This document shows, piece after piece, positions 1 through 9,400 of a stretch of 15,632 bases of DNA. Under the pieces are notes generated by a model, which made no database searches, was not told the origin of the DNA, and saw nothing but the letters and a program-made list of their open reading frames with translations. Numbering within the stretch: the first letter of the stretch is position 1; each line of letters starts with the position of its first letter. The DNA is from Flavobacteriaceae bacterium (GTDB lineage: Bacteria > Bacteroidota > Bacteroidia > Flavobacteriales > Flavobacteriaceae): NCBI GenBank assembly GCA_023141985.1, contig JAGLKH010000054.1, positions 1-15,632 of the forward strand, given 5' to 3'. The translations under genes and the position numbers were made by a program.

Positions 1-1316
1 CCTGCAAACATTCCGTAGAGTGCAGAAATACCCATTACTAAATGAAAGTGAGCAACTACAAAATATGTGTCGTGCACATTAATATCTAAAGCACTATCGC
101 CAAGTATAATTCCTGTTAATCCTCCACTAATAAAGGTTGATACTAAACCAATAGAGAATAACATCGCCGGATTAAATTGCAGATTTCCTTTCCATATGGT
201 TGTAATCCAGTTAAAGGCTTTAATAGCAGAAGGAATAGCAATTAACAATGTTGTAAATGTAAATACTGATCCTAAGAATGGATTCATTCCTGAAACAAAC
301 ATATGGTGTCCCCAAACAATAGTTGACAAGAATGCAATTGCTAAAATTGCGGCTATCATAGCACGATATCCAAAGATAGGCTTACGTGAATTGGTTGCAA
401 TAATTTCTGAAACAATACCCATTGCAGGCAGGATAACTATATATACTTCCGGATGTCCAAGAAACCAGAATAAATGTTCGAATAATACTGGTGAGCCTCC
501 TTGATAATGTAATACTTCGCCTTGAAGAAAAATATCTGATAAGAAGAATGAAGTTCCAAAACTCCTATCCATTATTAATAATAATGCAGCTGATAATAAT
601 ACCGGGAATGATACTACTCCAATAATTGCAGTTACTAAGAAAGCCCAAATGGTTAACGGCAATCTTGTCATAGACATGCCTTTTGTTCTTAAATTAAGAA
701 TTGTAACAATGTAGTTTAATGATCCTAACAATGAGGATGCTATAAAAATTGCCATAGATACTAACCACAAGGTCATTCCCATTCCGGATCCACCTTGAGC
801 TAATGGCAATGCACTTAATGGAGGATATATAGTCCATCCTGCAGCAGCTGGTCCAGCTTCTACAAATAGTGAAATTACCATTATAACGCTAGATAGGAAA
901 AACATCCAGTAAGAGATCATATTAAGAAGCCCAGATGCCATATCCCGTGCCCCAATTTGTAACGGAATTAATAAGTTACTAAACGTACCGCTTAATCCTG
1001 CGGTAAGCACAAAGAAGACCATTATTGTACCATGTATAGTAACTAAAGCTAAATAAATATCAGCATCCATAACACCATCAGGTGCCCATTTACCTAATAA
1101 TGCTTCAAAGAGCACATTTGGTTCTTCTGGCCATGCAATTTGCATACGCATCATGATAGACATAATAACACCAATAACTCCCATAATAGTACCTGTAATT
1201 AGGTACTGCTTTGCAATCATTTTATGATCTTGACTAAATATGTATTTAGTTACAAAAGTCTCTTTATGATGATGCCCATGATCGTCGTGTGCGTTTGTAT
1301 CTGCGTGTTCTGACAT
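1..1316 (-). CDS. coxA: Cytochrome c oxidase subunit I, aa3 type (3' end lies outside the window)
   Basis: This is the catalytic subunit of the terminal oxidase: it reduces O2 to water at heme a3-CuB in the inner membrane and pumps protons. The first 438 codons are present and the frame is open to the left edge, so roughly the last quarter is missing. All metal ligands expected from the family are visible: H95 (TIHG) and H425 for heme a, H423 for heme a3 (VVAHFHLVMG), and H288, H337 and H338 for CuB (GHPEVY, WGHHMF), with the cross-linking Tyr at Y292. E290 and D125 (IGARDMA) suggest a D-channel, and K366 (SAIKAFNW) a K-channel, which places it in the A1 family of heme-copper oxidases. H415-D416 are the subunit I residues of the Mg site. 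The first 20 residues are His-rich (HDDHGHHHK), which is unusual. The ATG at 1316 follows an A-rich leader 35 bp after coxB. Confidence 0.97.
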   Translation of the reverse strand, partial: MSEHADTNAHDDHGHHHKETFVTKYIFSQDHKMIAKQYLITGTIMGVIGVIMSIMMRMQIAWPEEPNVLFEALLGKWAPDGVMDADIYLALVTIHGTIMVFFVLTAGLSGTFSNLLIPLQIGARDMASGLLNMISYWMFFLSSVIMVISLFVEAGPAAAGWTIYPPLSALPLAQGGSGMGMTLWLVSMAIFIASSLLGSLNYIVTILNLRTKGMSMTRLPLTIWAFLVTAIIGVVSFPVLLSAALLLIMDRSFGTSFFLSDIFLQGEVLHYQGGSPVLFEHLFWFLGHPEVYIVILPAMGIVSEIIATNSRKPIFGYRAMIAAILAIAFLSTIVWGHHMFVSGMNPFLGSVFTFTTLLIAIPSAIKAFNWITTIWKGNLQFNPAMLFSIGLVSTFISGGLTGIILGDSALDINVHDTYFVVAHFHLVMGISALYGMFA

Positions 1317-1351
1317 AATCTATGTTTGTTTTATAATCTTAAAGTTATCTA

Positions 1352-2422
1352 TTAGTTTTGAACCAACGAGTTTTTAAATAATCTTTGTTCCTTAATCCAA
1401 GCGTCATACTCCTCTTGTGTTTCCACAATAATCTTCATTTGCATGTTATAATGTGACTTTCCACAAATTTTATTACACAATAATAAATAATCAAATTCGT
1501 AAGGATCTAAAGGCTCTTCACCTTTTTCAATTAAACTTTTACTGTTTTCGACTCGTATTTTATTTATGTTTTCAATTTTGCTAATCATCTCAGGAGTTAG
1601 CCTCATCTCTTCAGTTGTTACTGTTGGAGTAAAGCCAAACTGGGTTATCATGCCAGGCACGCAGTTCATTTGTGCTCGAAAATGTGGCATATACGCCGAG
1701 TGTAATACATCTTGCGAGCGCATTTTGAATAATACTGGTTTTCCGACTGGCAAGTGCAATTCTGTAGTAATAATATCGTCTTGTGCATTGGGATCAGACT
1801 CATCTACGCCTAAAATATTAGCTCTATCAATATCTATTAATCTAACATTAGCTTTTCCTAAGGTATTATCTGTACCTGCATAACGTGCTTTCCAGTTAAA
1901 TTGCTGTGCATAAAGTTCGACAACTAAAGGATCATCGTCTTCATTTACGTTCATAATTTCTGTCCAAGTAAATAGCCCATAAATAATTAAACCTGCTAAA
2001 GTAATTGTAGGAATGATTGTCCATATAAATTCTAACTTATCATTATCGGCATAAAAAACTGCTTTTTTTCCTTTTTCTCCTTTGTATTTAAATGCAAAAT
2101 AATGTAATAGAAACTGTGTAACGGTTTGCACAAAAAAGATAAGTGCCATTGAGATAATCATTAGATTATCGACTTTAACACCATGCTCTGAGGCTGCATT
2201 AGACATTAATGGTAAGTCTCCCCATTTTACAAAACATACAATTGTAATAATGTAAATGAAGGCTAAAAAGCCCATCATTAAATATCCGTTTATTCTATTG
2301 TCCTTATCAGTGGCAACCTGAGAATCCTCTTTATTAGCATGAGCCAAATCAAAGATTTTGACCATTTGCCAAATTGCAACTGTAATAAATATTAAAACTA
2401 TAATTGTTAATAAAGCAGTCAT
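1352..2422 (-). CDS. coxB: Cytochrome c oxidase subunit II with CuA centre
   Basis: Subunit II accepts electrons from cytochrome c at a binuclear CuA site on the periplasmic side and passes them to heme a in CoxA. The CuA ligands are H241 (DVLHS), C316, C320, H324 and M327. The motif reads CNKICGKSHYNM, with Lys318 where most families have Glu, whose side chain binds Mg. N253 also replaces a usual Asp just before VPG. At 356 residues it is longer than typical subunit II. Four hydrophobic helices are predicted (about 1-22, 45-67, 86-109 and 131-152), where the classical protein has two. A charged insertion of about 38 residues (roughly 270-308) lies between the first CuA His and the Cys pair. 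E131 (EFIWTI) matches the Glu at the K-channel entrance. The usual Trp-Tyr-Trp electron-entry patch is QFNW (174-177). It lies 28 bp after actF. Confidence 0.95.
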   Translation of the reverse strand: MTALLTIIVLIFITVAIWQMVKIFDLAHANKEDSQVATDKDNRINGYLMMGFLAFIYIITIVCFVKWGDLPLMSNAASEHGVKVDNLMIISMALIFFVQTVTQFLLHYFAFKYKGEKGKKAVFYADNDKLEFIWTIIPTITLAGLIIYGLFTWTEIMNVNEDDDPLVVELYAQQFNWKARYAGTDNTLGKANVRLIDIDRANILGVDESDPNAQDDIITTELHLPVGKPVLFKMRSQDVLHSAYMPHFRAQMNCVPGMITQFGFTPTVTTEEMRLTPEMISKIENINKIRVENSKSLIEKGEEPLDPYEFDYLLLCNKICGKSHYNMQMKIIVETQEEYDAWIKEQRLFKNSLVQN

Positions 2423-2450
2423 TGTTGTGTTTCGTCTTTATTTAATTTAA

Positions 2451-3833
2451 TTAATAATGGAAATTTTCACTTTCTTTAATAAATGGGTTTCCTTTAGCAA
2501 GTAATGGTGCTTTTGTTAAAGCTGTAAATACTATAAAAAGGAATAATCCTGCAAATAATAATATTGACCCTATTTCCGGAATTCCTATAAACCATCTGTC
2601 TCCAACTGTTGCTGGCATAATCATATTGAAAATGTCAATATAGTGGCCAAACAATAATACAATACCTGTTATTACTATAAACCAAGGTACTCTCTTGAAA
2701 TCGCTGTTCATTAATAATAAAATTGGAAATATAAAGTTCATAATTAACATTCCGAAAAACGGTAAATTATAATCTTCTATTCTCGTTACAAAATATGTGA
2801 CTTCTTCAGGGATATTTGCATACCAAATTAACATAAATTGTGAGAACCATAAATAGGTCCAGAAAATACTAAACCCAAACATATATTTAGCCAAATCGTG
2901 CAAATGGCTATCGTTAACAAATTCTAAATATCCTTTTGCTTTTAAGAAAATAGCTAATAGTGCTATAACTGTAATTCCGCTTACAATCATACTTGCAAAT
3001 ACATACCATCCAAATAATGTGCTAAACCAATGCGGATCAACACTCATTATCCAATCCCATGACATCATAGACTCTGTATAAATATAGAACACTAAAAATG
3101 CTGCTGAAATACGGAATGATTTCTTAAAGTTTTTATTATCTTTTGCATTATCCTGTGCAATTGAAAACTTACGAGCAAAATATCTGTACAAGCTCCAGCC
3201 TCCGATAAATATTAATCCTCTAATTATAAAACCAGTAATATTTAAAAACCCTGATTTATTATGAATTAATTTATCATAGTCTTTATGATCTGGATCAACT
3301 ATATTTTCATTCATCCAAACAAAAATATTGTCATGCCCAATATAATGTGAAGCAACTGCAATACCTAAAACAATTAATGCTCCAGGAAGCAAATATGCTG
3401 TGATGCCTTCCATCACTCTATAAAGTACTGGAGACCATCCTGCCTGAGATGCAAATTGAACTGCGTAAAAGGCTAAAACTCCAAGGGCAATCATCATAAA
3501 AAAGAATGCAGCTACATAAAGTGCAGACCAAGGTCTGTTAGCTATTTGATGCTGCACATGCTCTGCGTGAGCATCATCACTATGTGCTTCTTCTGTATCA
3601 GATAGGCTTGCTTCTCCATGTGTTGTTTCTTCTGTGTGCTCATCCTGTGTTGCAACTTCAAGTGTTACTTCGTCAGCATGTCCGCCGCCATGTTCTGATG
3701 CTTCTTCAGCAAGCATAGTTTTTACTTCATCTAAAGATTTATGAGATGTCATAAAACCATATCCAACACCTAATAATCCTAAAACCATTAAGATGATTGA
3801 AAATGTCTTTAATTTATTTGAAAACGTATACAT
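2451..3833 (-). CDS. actF: Alternative complex III membrane subunit ActF
   Basis: ActF is an NrfD/PsrC-like integral membrane subunit of quinol:cytochrome c oxidoreductase, paralogous to ActC. I identify it from its overall sequence and from its place between actE and coxB. Ten hydrophobic helices can be seen, at about 11-28, 104-127, 145-163, 198-217, 240-256, 272-296, 315-337, 358-376, 383-402 and 419-440. Polar and charged residues in or near the helices (for example D260 and D265 in the MSWDWIMSVDPHWF stretch, and H397/D400) are candidates for proton or quinone contacts; this is inference. The loop after helix 1 (about 33-97) is very rich in His, Glu and Asp and poor in hydrophobic residues, and looks disordered or metal-binding. 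The gene is 31 bp from actE and 28 bp from coxB, consistent with one transcript. Confidence 0.93.
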   Translation of the reverse strand: MYTFSNKLKTFSIILMVLGLLGVGYGFMTSHKSLDEVKTMLAEEASEHGGGHADEVTLEVATQDEHTEETTHGEASLSDTEEAHSDDAHAEHVQHQIANRPWSALYVAAFFFMMIALGVLAFYAVQFASQAGWSPVLYRVMEGITAYLLPGALIVLGIAVASHYIGHDNIFVWMNENIVDPDHKDYDKLIHNKSGFLNITGFIIRGLIFIGGWSLYRYFARKFSIAQDNAKDNKNFKKSFRISAAFLVFYIYTESMMSWDWIMSVDPHWFSTLFGWYVFASMIVSGITVIALLAIFLKAKGYLEFVNDSHLHDLAKYMFGFSIFWTYLWFSQFMLIWYANIPEEVTYFVTRIEDYNLPFFGMLIMNFIFPILLLMNSDFKRVPWFIVITGIVLLFGHYIDIFNMIMPATVGDRWFIGIPEIGSILLFAGLFLFIVFTALTKAPLLAKGNPFIKESENFHY

Positions 3834-3864
3834 ATTGATATATAAACTTTATCTAAACTTGTTA

Positions 3865-4410
3865 TTATAAATCTTCTCTTAATTTTAACACATATGCCAC
3901 AACTTGCCATCGCTCTTCTTCATTTATTTGATTGGCATGTGATCCCATTGCATTTTTTCCGTAATAAATAGTATGGTAAATGCTTCCTTCAGTAATTTCT
4001 CTATCTACGTAATTTGGTATTCCGAGAATCTTCTCTCTTTTAACCAAATTACCTTGGCCATTTCCTTTATTACCATGACAAATACCACAATAGATATCGT
4101 ATAATTCTTTTCCTTTAACTAAATCTATTTGAGTAGAATCTAATGGACTCATCAATTCTAGTTTAGCTCTTTCGTAATCTTCGTTAGTATTAACATATTC
4201 GAATAATGTATGTCCTCTTGCTATTGTTCCTTCTGCTGGTATCATTGCAGATTGTTCGCCTGGAAAAACTTCATATCCACCATATGTTTCATATCCGGCA
4301 GATTCATACATTTGAGGAAAAAACTGATAGTTTGGCACTTTGTCGTTTTTACACGAAAAAACCGAAACTACCATTACTGCTACTATTAATATTTTAATTA
4401 AGCTCTTCAT
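3865..4410 (-). CDS. actE: Alternative complex III monoheme cytochrome c lipoprotein ActE
   Basis: ActE is a membrane-anchored monoheme cytochrome c that takes part in electron transfer within or out of ACIII in the periplasm. The N-terminus is a lipoprotein signal: a basic MKSLIK start, a hydrophobic core, and a VFSC lipobox with C20 as the acylated residue. One heme-binding motif is present, C108-G-I-C111-H112, and M155 (GKNAMGSH) is the likely sixth ligand, as in class I cytochromes c. The segment between the anchor and the heme domain (about 21-95) is rich in Tyr, Pro and Glu and probably packs against other subunits. The gene is 6 bp from actD and 31 bp from actF. The start is set by the signal peptide, which fits this Met exactly. 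Confidence 0.94.
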   Translation of the reverse strand: MKSLIKILIVAVMVVSVFSCKNDKVPNYQFFPQMYESAGYETYGGYEVFPGEQSAMIPAEGTIARGHTLFEYVNTNEDYERAKLELMSPLDSTQIDLVKGKELYDIYCGICHGNKGNGQGNLVKREKILGIPNYVDREITEGSIYHTIYYGKNAMGSHANQINEEERWQVVAYVLKLREDL

Positions 4411-4416
4411 AATACA

Positions 4417-4950
4417 TTAATGTGCTTCTTTATCTACTATCTTAATTTCTACTGCTCCAGTTTCTACAAGAAGATTTTCCAACTCTTTTTCATTTCCATG
4501 AACTGGAATTTCCATTAAGAAGTGATCATCTGTAGTTCTCAAGTCTGGGTTTTCAGCTTTTTTAAACGGCCACATTCTACTACGCAAATAAAACGTAATT
4601 ACCATTAAATGCGCTGCAAAAAATACCGTTAACTCAAACATTATTGGCACAAAAGCCGGCATATTTTCTAAATAACTAAAACTGGGCTTACCTCCTATAT
4701 TTTGTGGCCAATCGCTAATCATCATATAATCCATCATCCAAATTGACACAATTAAGCCAATACAACCATAAATAAATGATGTAATTGCAATTCTTGTTGG
4801 AGCTAATCCCATTGCCTTATCTAGTCCATGCACTGGAAAAGGTGTATATATTTCTTCTATATGATGTCTTTCAGCTTTAACCTTTTTAACAGCAGCCATT
4901 AACACATCGTCGTCATTATAAATAGCCTGAATTACTTTTACAGATTCCAT
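4417..4950 (-). CDS. actD: Alternative complex III membrane subunit ActD (DUF3341 family)
   Basis: ActD is a small structural subunit of ACIII. Its family (DUF3341) has no catalytic role that I know of. Two hydrophobic helices are visible, at about 53-74 and 100-121. They are preceded by a soluble N-terminal part resembling a small alpha/beta fold (VIQAIYNDDDVLMAAVKK), which contains the characteristic TPFPVHGLD segment (36-44). After helix 2 comes a basic RSRMWPFKK stretch that suggests the cytoplasmic side, then a C-terminal tail (140-177) containing a second IPVHG sequence. No heme or Fe-S motif is present. The gene starts 3 bp after the actC stop and ends 6 bp before actE, so translation is probably coupled. 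I assign it from the sequence and from the conserved order actC-actD-actE. Confidence 0.92.
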   Translation of the reverse strand: MESVKVIQAIYNDDDVLMAAVKKVKAERHHIEEIYTPFPVHGLDKAMGLAPTRIAITSFIYGCIGLIVSIWMMDYMMISDWPQNIGGKPSFSYLENMPAFVPIMFELTVFFAAHLMVITFYLRSRMWPFKKAENPDLRTTDDHFLMEIPVHGNEKELENLLVETGAVEIKIVDKEAH

Positions 4951-4953
4951 ATG

Positions 4954-6417
4954 CTACTCTTTGTTTTTTGCGTTATTAGAATTATCTTTCTTAGCAGATG
5001 TTCTCACATCTGATCCTGTTCCAACTAAACTTTGTCCTGCTTCTCTTATCTTTTTATAACTTGCTCCCGAAGATTTTAAAATTGTTTTCACTTCTGCTTG
5101 TGCTATTACAGGGAAAGTTCTTGCATATAATAAGAACAACAAAAAGAAGAACCCTATAGTACCAATAAATATACCTATATCTACAAATGTAGGTGAAAAC
5201 ATTGTCCAGGACGAAGGTAAATAATCTCTATGTATTGATGTGACAATAATTACAAAACGTTCAAACCACATTCCTATATTTACAACAATAGAGATAAAGA
5301 ACGAAAACATAATACTTGTTCTTAATTTTTTAAACCACATAAACTGTGGCGAAAACACGTTGCAACTCATCATTAATAAATATGCCCACCAGTAAGGCCC
5401 GGTAGCTCTATTTAAGAATGCATATTGCTCGTACTCTACACCAGAATACCAGGCAATAAATAACTCTGTTATGTAAGCTACCCCTACGATAGAACCTGTA
5501 ATCATTATTACAATATTCATAAGCTCTATATGTTGTACTGTAATATAATCTTCCAAACTACACACTTTCCTCATAATAATAAGTAGTGTGTTTACCATTG
5601 CAAATCCAGAGAAAACAGCTCCTGCAACAAAATAAGGAGGAAAAATTGTTGTATGCCATCCCGGAACAATAGAGGTTGCGAAATCAAAGGATACAATAGT
5701 ATGTACCGAAAGCACTAAAGGTGTTGCTAAACCTGCCAGGACTAAAGACACTTCTTCAAAACGCTGCCAATCTTTAGCTCTACCAGACCAACCAAAACTC
5801 AATAAGCTATATATTTTCTTTTGAAATGGTTTTACTGCTCTATCACGAATCATTGCAAAATCCGGTAAAAGTCCAGTCCACCAAAACACTAAGGATACCG
5901 ATAAATATGTTGAAATTGCAAATACATCCCAAAGTAAGGGCGAATTAAAGTTTACCCAAAGCGATCCAAATTGATTAGGAATTGGTAATACCCAATATCC
6001 TAACCAAGGTCTTCCCATGTGAATAATTGGAAATAACCCTGCTTGTATTACTGAAAAAATTGTCATTGCCTCAGCAGAACGGTTAATACCCATTCTCCAT
6101 TTTTGGCGGAATAGTAATAATACTGCTGAAATAAGTGTTCCTGCATGACCAATACCAACCCACCAAACAAAATTTGTAATATCCCAGGCCCAACCTACGG
6201 TTTTATTTAAACCCCAAGTTCCAATACCTGTAGATATTGTATAAATAATACACCCTACTCCCCATAGGAAAGCCGTAAGTGCAATAGAAAACACAATCCA
6301 CCAAGCTTTATTTGCTTTTCCTTCTACAGGTTTAGCTATATCAATTGAGACATCGTGATACGATTTTTCTCCAATAACTAAAGGTTTTCTAATAGGTGCT
6401 TCGTAATGAGACGCCAT
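4954..6417 (-). CDS. actC: Alternative complex III quinol-binding membrane subunit ActC (NrfD/PsrC family)
   Basis: ActC is the membrane subunit in which ACIII is thought to oxidise menaquinol near the periplasmic face, passing electrons to the Fe-S clusters of ActB. Ten hydrophobic helices are visible, at about 38-62, 82-104, 117-135, 161-181, 224-244, 258-282, 297-320, 341-362, 367-393 and 409-432, as expected for NrfD/PsrC proteins of this length. Charged or His residues within or next to helices (H91, H133, R136, D164, H239, D245, E318, E386-R387) are candidates for the quinol site and proton path; which ones act is inference. The hydrophilic tail (about 440-487) is rich in Lys, Ser and Asn and is probably cytoplasmic. 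The gene is 30 bp downstream of actB and only 3 bp from actD. Confidence 0.95.
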   Translation of the reverse strand: MASHYEAPIRKPLVIGEKSYHDVSIDIAKPVEGKANKAWWIVFSIALTAFLWGVGCIIYTISTGIGTWGLNKTVGWAWDITNFVWWVGIGHAGTLISAVLLLFRQKWRMGINRSAEAMTIFSVIQAGLFPIIHMGRPWLGYWVLPIPNQFGSLWVNFNSPLLWDVFAISTYLSVSLVFWWTGLLPDFAMIRDRAVKPFQKKIYSLLSFGWSGRAKDWQRFEEVSLVLAGLATPLVLSVHTIVSFDFATSIVPGWHTTIFPPYFVAGAVFSGFAMVNTLLIIMRKVCSLEDYITVQHIELMNIVIMITGSIVGVAYITELFIAWYSGVEYEQYAFLNRATGPYWWAYLLMMSCNVFSPQFMWFKKLRTSIMFSFFISIVVNIGMWFERFVIIVTSIHRDYLPSSWTMFSPTFVDIGIFIGTIGFFFLLFLLYARTFPVIAQAEVKTILKSSGASYKKIREAGQSLVGTGSDVRTSAKKDNSNNAKNKE

Positions 6418-6447
6418 AATATTTTTATAATTATTTCTTAATTAATT

Positions 6448-9400
6448 TTACACTTCTTTTATATTTCTTACTTTAGTTTGATACACCACGTTTGGTTTTG
6501 TACCCACACTTTCAAGTAAATGATACGCTCGATCATCATCTTTTAGCGCAACAATATCATCCTGTTTGTTATTAATATCTCCAAACCTCATTGCGCCAGA
6601 ACTACAGGCTTTAGAACAAGCTGTTTCAAATTCGTTTGCCTTTATTGCTCTTCCATCACGTTTTGCATCAAGAATTGTTTTTTGTGTCAGTTGAATACAC
6701 ATTGAACATTTTTCCATTACTCCACGTGATCTAACTGTAACGTCAGGATTAATAACCATTCGCCCTAAATCATCATTCATATGGAAATCAAATTCATCAT
6801 TACCATTATACAAGAACCAGTTAAAACGACGTACTTTATATGGACAGTTATTTGCGCAATATCTTGTACCGACACACCGGTTATACGCCATATGATTTTG
6901 GCCTTGTCGCCCATGCGATGTTGCTGCAACCGGACAAACCGTTTCACAAGGTGCATGATTACAATGTTGACACATTACTGGCTGGAAGGCCACTTGCGGA
7001 TTTTCTGCCGCTGACTCCATAGATCTTAATGTATCTTTTATTCCTGTTTCACCAAACAATCCTTTTGCTGATTCCTTCTTGTTATTATCGCCATCAAAAG
7101 TATCTTCAGAGGAATAGTAACGATCAATACGTAACCAATGCATGTCTCTGCTTCTTCTTACTTCTATCTTCCCAACAACCGGAACATTATTTTCGGCATG
7201 ACAAGCAATAACACAAGAGCCACAACCTGTACAAGCATTTAAATCTATTGATAAATTAAAATGATGTCCTATTGAACGATCGAATTCATCCCAAAGATTC
7301 GCATCAGGTGAAGTTGCATCAATCATCTCATGATCTTTAGATACTTGTGGCATTGGATTCCACTCTCTGTGATCTTTCGAATTAAATACTTCTAATGTTG
7401 TTTCATGAATAATATCTCCACGACCCATTAATGTATTATGAAGCTGTACACAGGCAAACTCATGAGTCCCTGAAGCTACATTAACTGTAACGTTTTGTGT
7501 GCTATTGAAATTTTGATATAATGCATAAGCATTAACACCCGTTTTCATTTCGTCTTTAAGACCTGCTGTTCTACCATATCCAAATGATAAACCGACAGAC
7601 CCTTTTGCTTGTCCTGGTTGAATAATTACAGGAACAGTAATCGTTATACCTTCAACAGTAACATCTGCGTAACTACCGTTTAGTCCTCCATTTGCAACAT
7701 TTTCGTTCTTAAACCCTAGTTCTTCTGCATCGGCTTTAGAGACTGTTAAATAATTATCCCAAGAGGCTCTGGTAATAGGATCTGGAAACTCTTGTAACCA
7801 TGGATTATTAGCTTGTTGCCCATCTCCCATTCCTGTTTTTGGGTATAAAGCAAGTTCCAATCCATTTGATGATGCTGAAGCTAATGTTCTTGCAGCTACA
7901 TCTATATTTAAATTAATACTTTCTATATTTTCAACTGAATCATCTATTTCTTCTTCGATAGATTTGCTTTCACCAACAAATACACCATCGTGTAAAGCTT
8001 GATTCCAAGATGAACCATTAAGAATATTATCTTCCCAATTTTTCTTAATATAATCATGATACGTTACATCATTTCCATTCCACATTAATAATGCATCTTG
8101 AAATTGTTTTGTATCAAATAATGGGCGAATAGTTGGTTGTATTAAACCAAATTGCCCTTTCAATATTTCTGTATCTCCCCAAGACTCCAAATAATGTGGT
8201 GTTGCTGCAATATATTTAGCCAATGAAGACGTTTCATCTTCCTTCATTGAGAACGCTACTGATAATTCTACTTTTTCTAATCCTTCAGCAAAATCTGAAG
8301 CATTTGGTAAGGTGTACATTGGATTTACACCACTCATTATAATGGCTCCAACTGTTCCTGCTTTCATATCAGTAACTAATTTAGTTACTGCTTTATCATT
8401 ACCTTGCCTTGTGTTAATTGTAGTTAGTGAATCAAATGCCTTACTTCCTAATTTTTCATTAATTGCTATAACAACACTTTGTGCATTTACATCTTGAATT
8501 CCTGTTACTAAAACACCTTTACTTCCTGCTTTTAATAATTCAGAAGCAGCATTATTTACAGCCTCTTCAATATGAGTTGGTAAATCTTTTCCTGAAACTG
8601 AAATTCCAGTGATTTTACCATATAATTTTCCTAAGGCATTCTTTTGCTGGCTTAGTGTTAATGGCACACGCTTGTCTGCATTTGCTCCAGTTAACGACAA
8701 ATTAGATTCAAACTGAATATGACGTGACATTTTTCCATGGTTAGGAACACGTCCTTTAGCATACCCGGGATTAAACCCTCCGCCTTGCCAATCTCCTAAG
8801 AAATCAGCTCCAACAGAAACAATAGTACTTGCTTTTGAGAAATCGTAATTAGGTAAACCTCGTTCTCCATATTTATTTTGATATGCTTCAATAGCAGCTG
8901 ATTCTGAAATAGCATCATACACAACATGACGAACATTACCGTATTTTTCTTTAAATTCTGAAATTAATTTAGAAGTGGATGGGCTAGCAAAAGTTTGAGT
9001 TAATAACACAATCTCTTTACCTGAATCTTTTAATTCATTTAATTTTTGAGCTGTATCATCATCAAACTCAGTCCATGAACTTTCTTCACCATTCTTTTTA
9101 GGTCCTGCGACTCTCTTACTGTCATATAAGTCTAAAACTGAAGCATAAATTCTTGCGTTAGCACTTCCATTAGTGGCTGCTAAATTATTGTTTTCAATTT
9201 TTATTGGGCGTCCTTCTCGTGTCTTTACTAAAATGCTTGCAAAATCATATCCATTTGCTATTGTTGTTGCATAATAGTTTGCTACACCAGGAATAATTTG
9301 TTCCGGTTGTACTACGTAAGGAATAGACTTAATTACTGGACCTTCACAAGCTGCTAACGACGCTGCTGCTGTACTAAACCCAACATACTTTAAGAAATCA

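Noticed and set aside
67..504. Plus-strand open frame of 145 codons overlapping coxA
   Set aside because: It lies antisense to a clearly conserved part of coxA that includes the CuB ligands. Its translation shows no domain and it has no promoter-like start, so it is a shadow of the real frame.
1436..1477. Loss of the CuA centre because Glu is replaced by Lys in its motif
   Set aside because: The two Cys, two His and the Met that ligate CuA are all present. The Glu position contributes only its backbone carbonyl to copper, so the centre should still form.
1566..1883. Plus-strand open frame of 105 codons overlapping coxB
   Set aside because: It is fully antisense to the CuA domain of coxB, with no recognisable protein features.
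6781..7211. Three overlapping plus-strand open frames inside actB
   Set aside because: They are antisense to the Fe-S cluster Cys motifs of actB, are short, and have low-complexity or chance composition.
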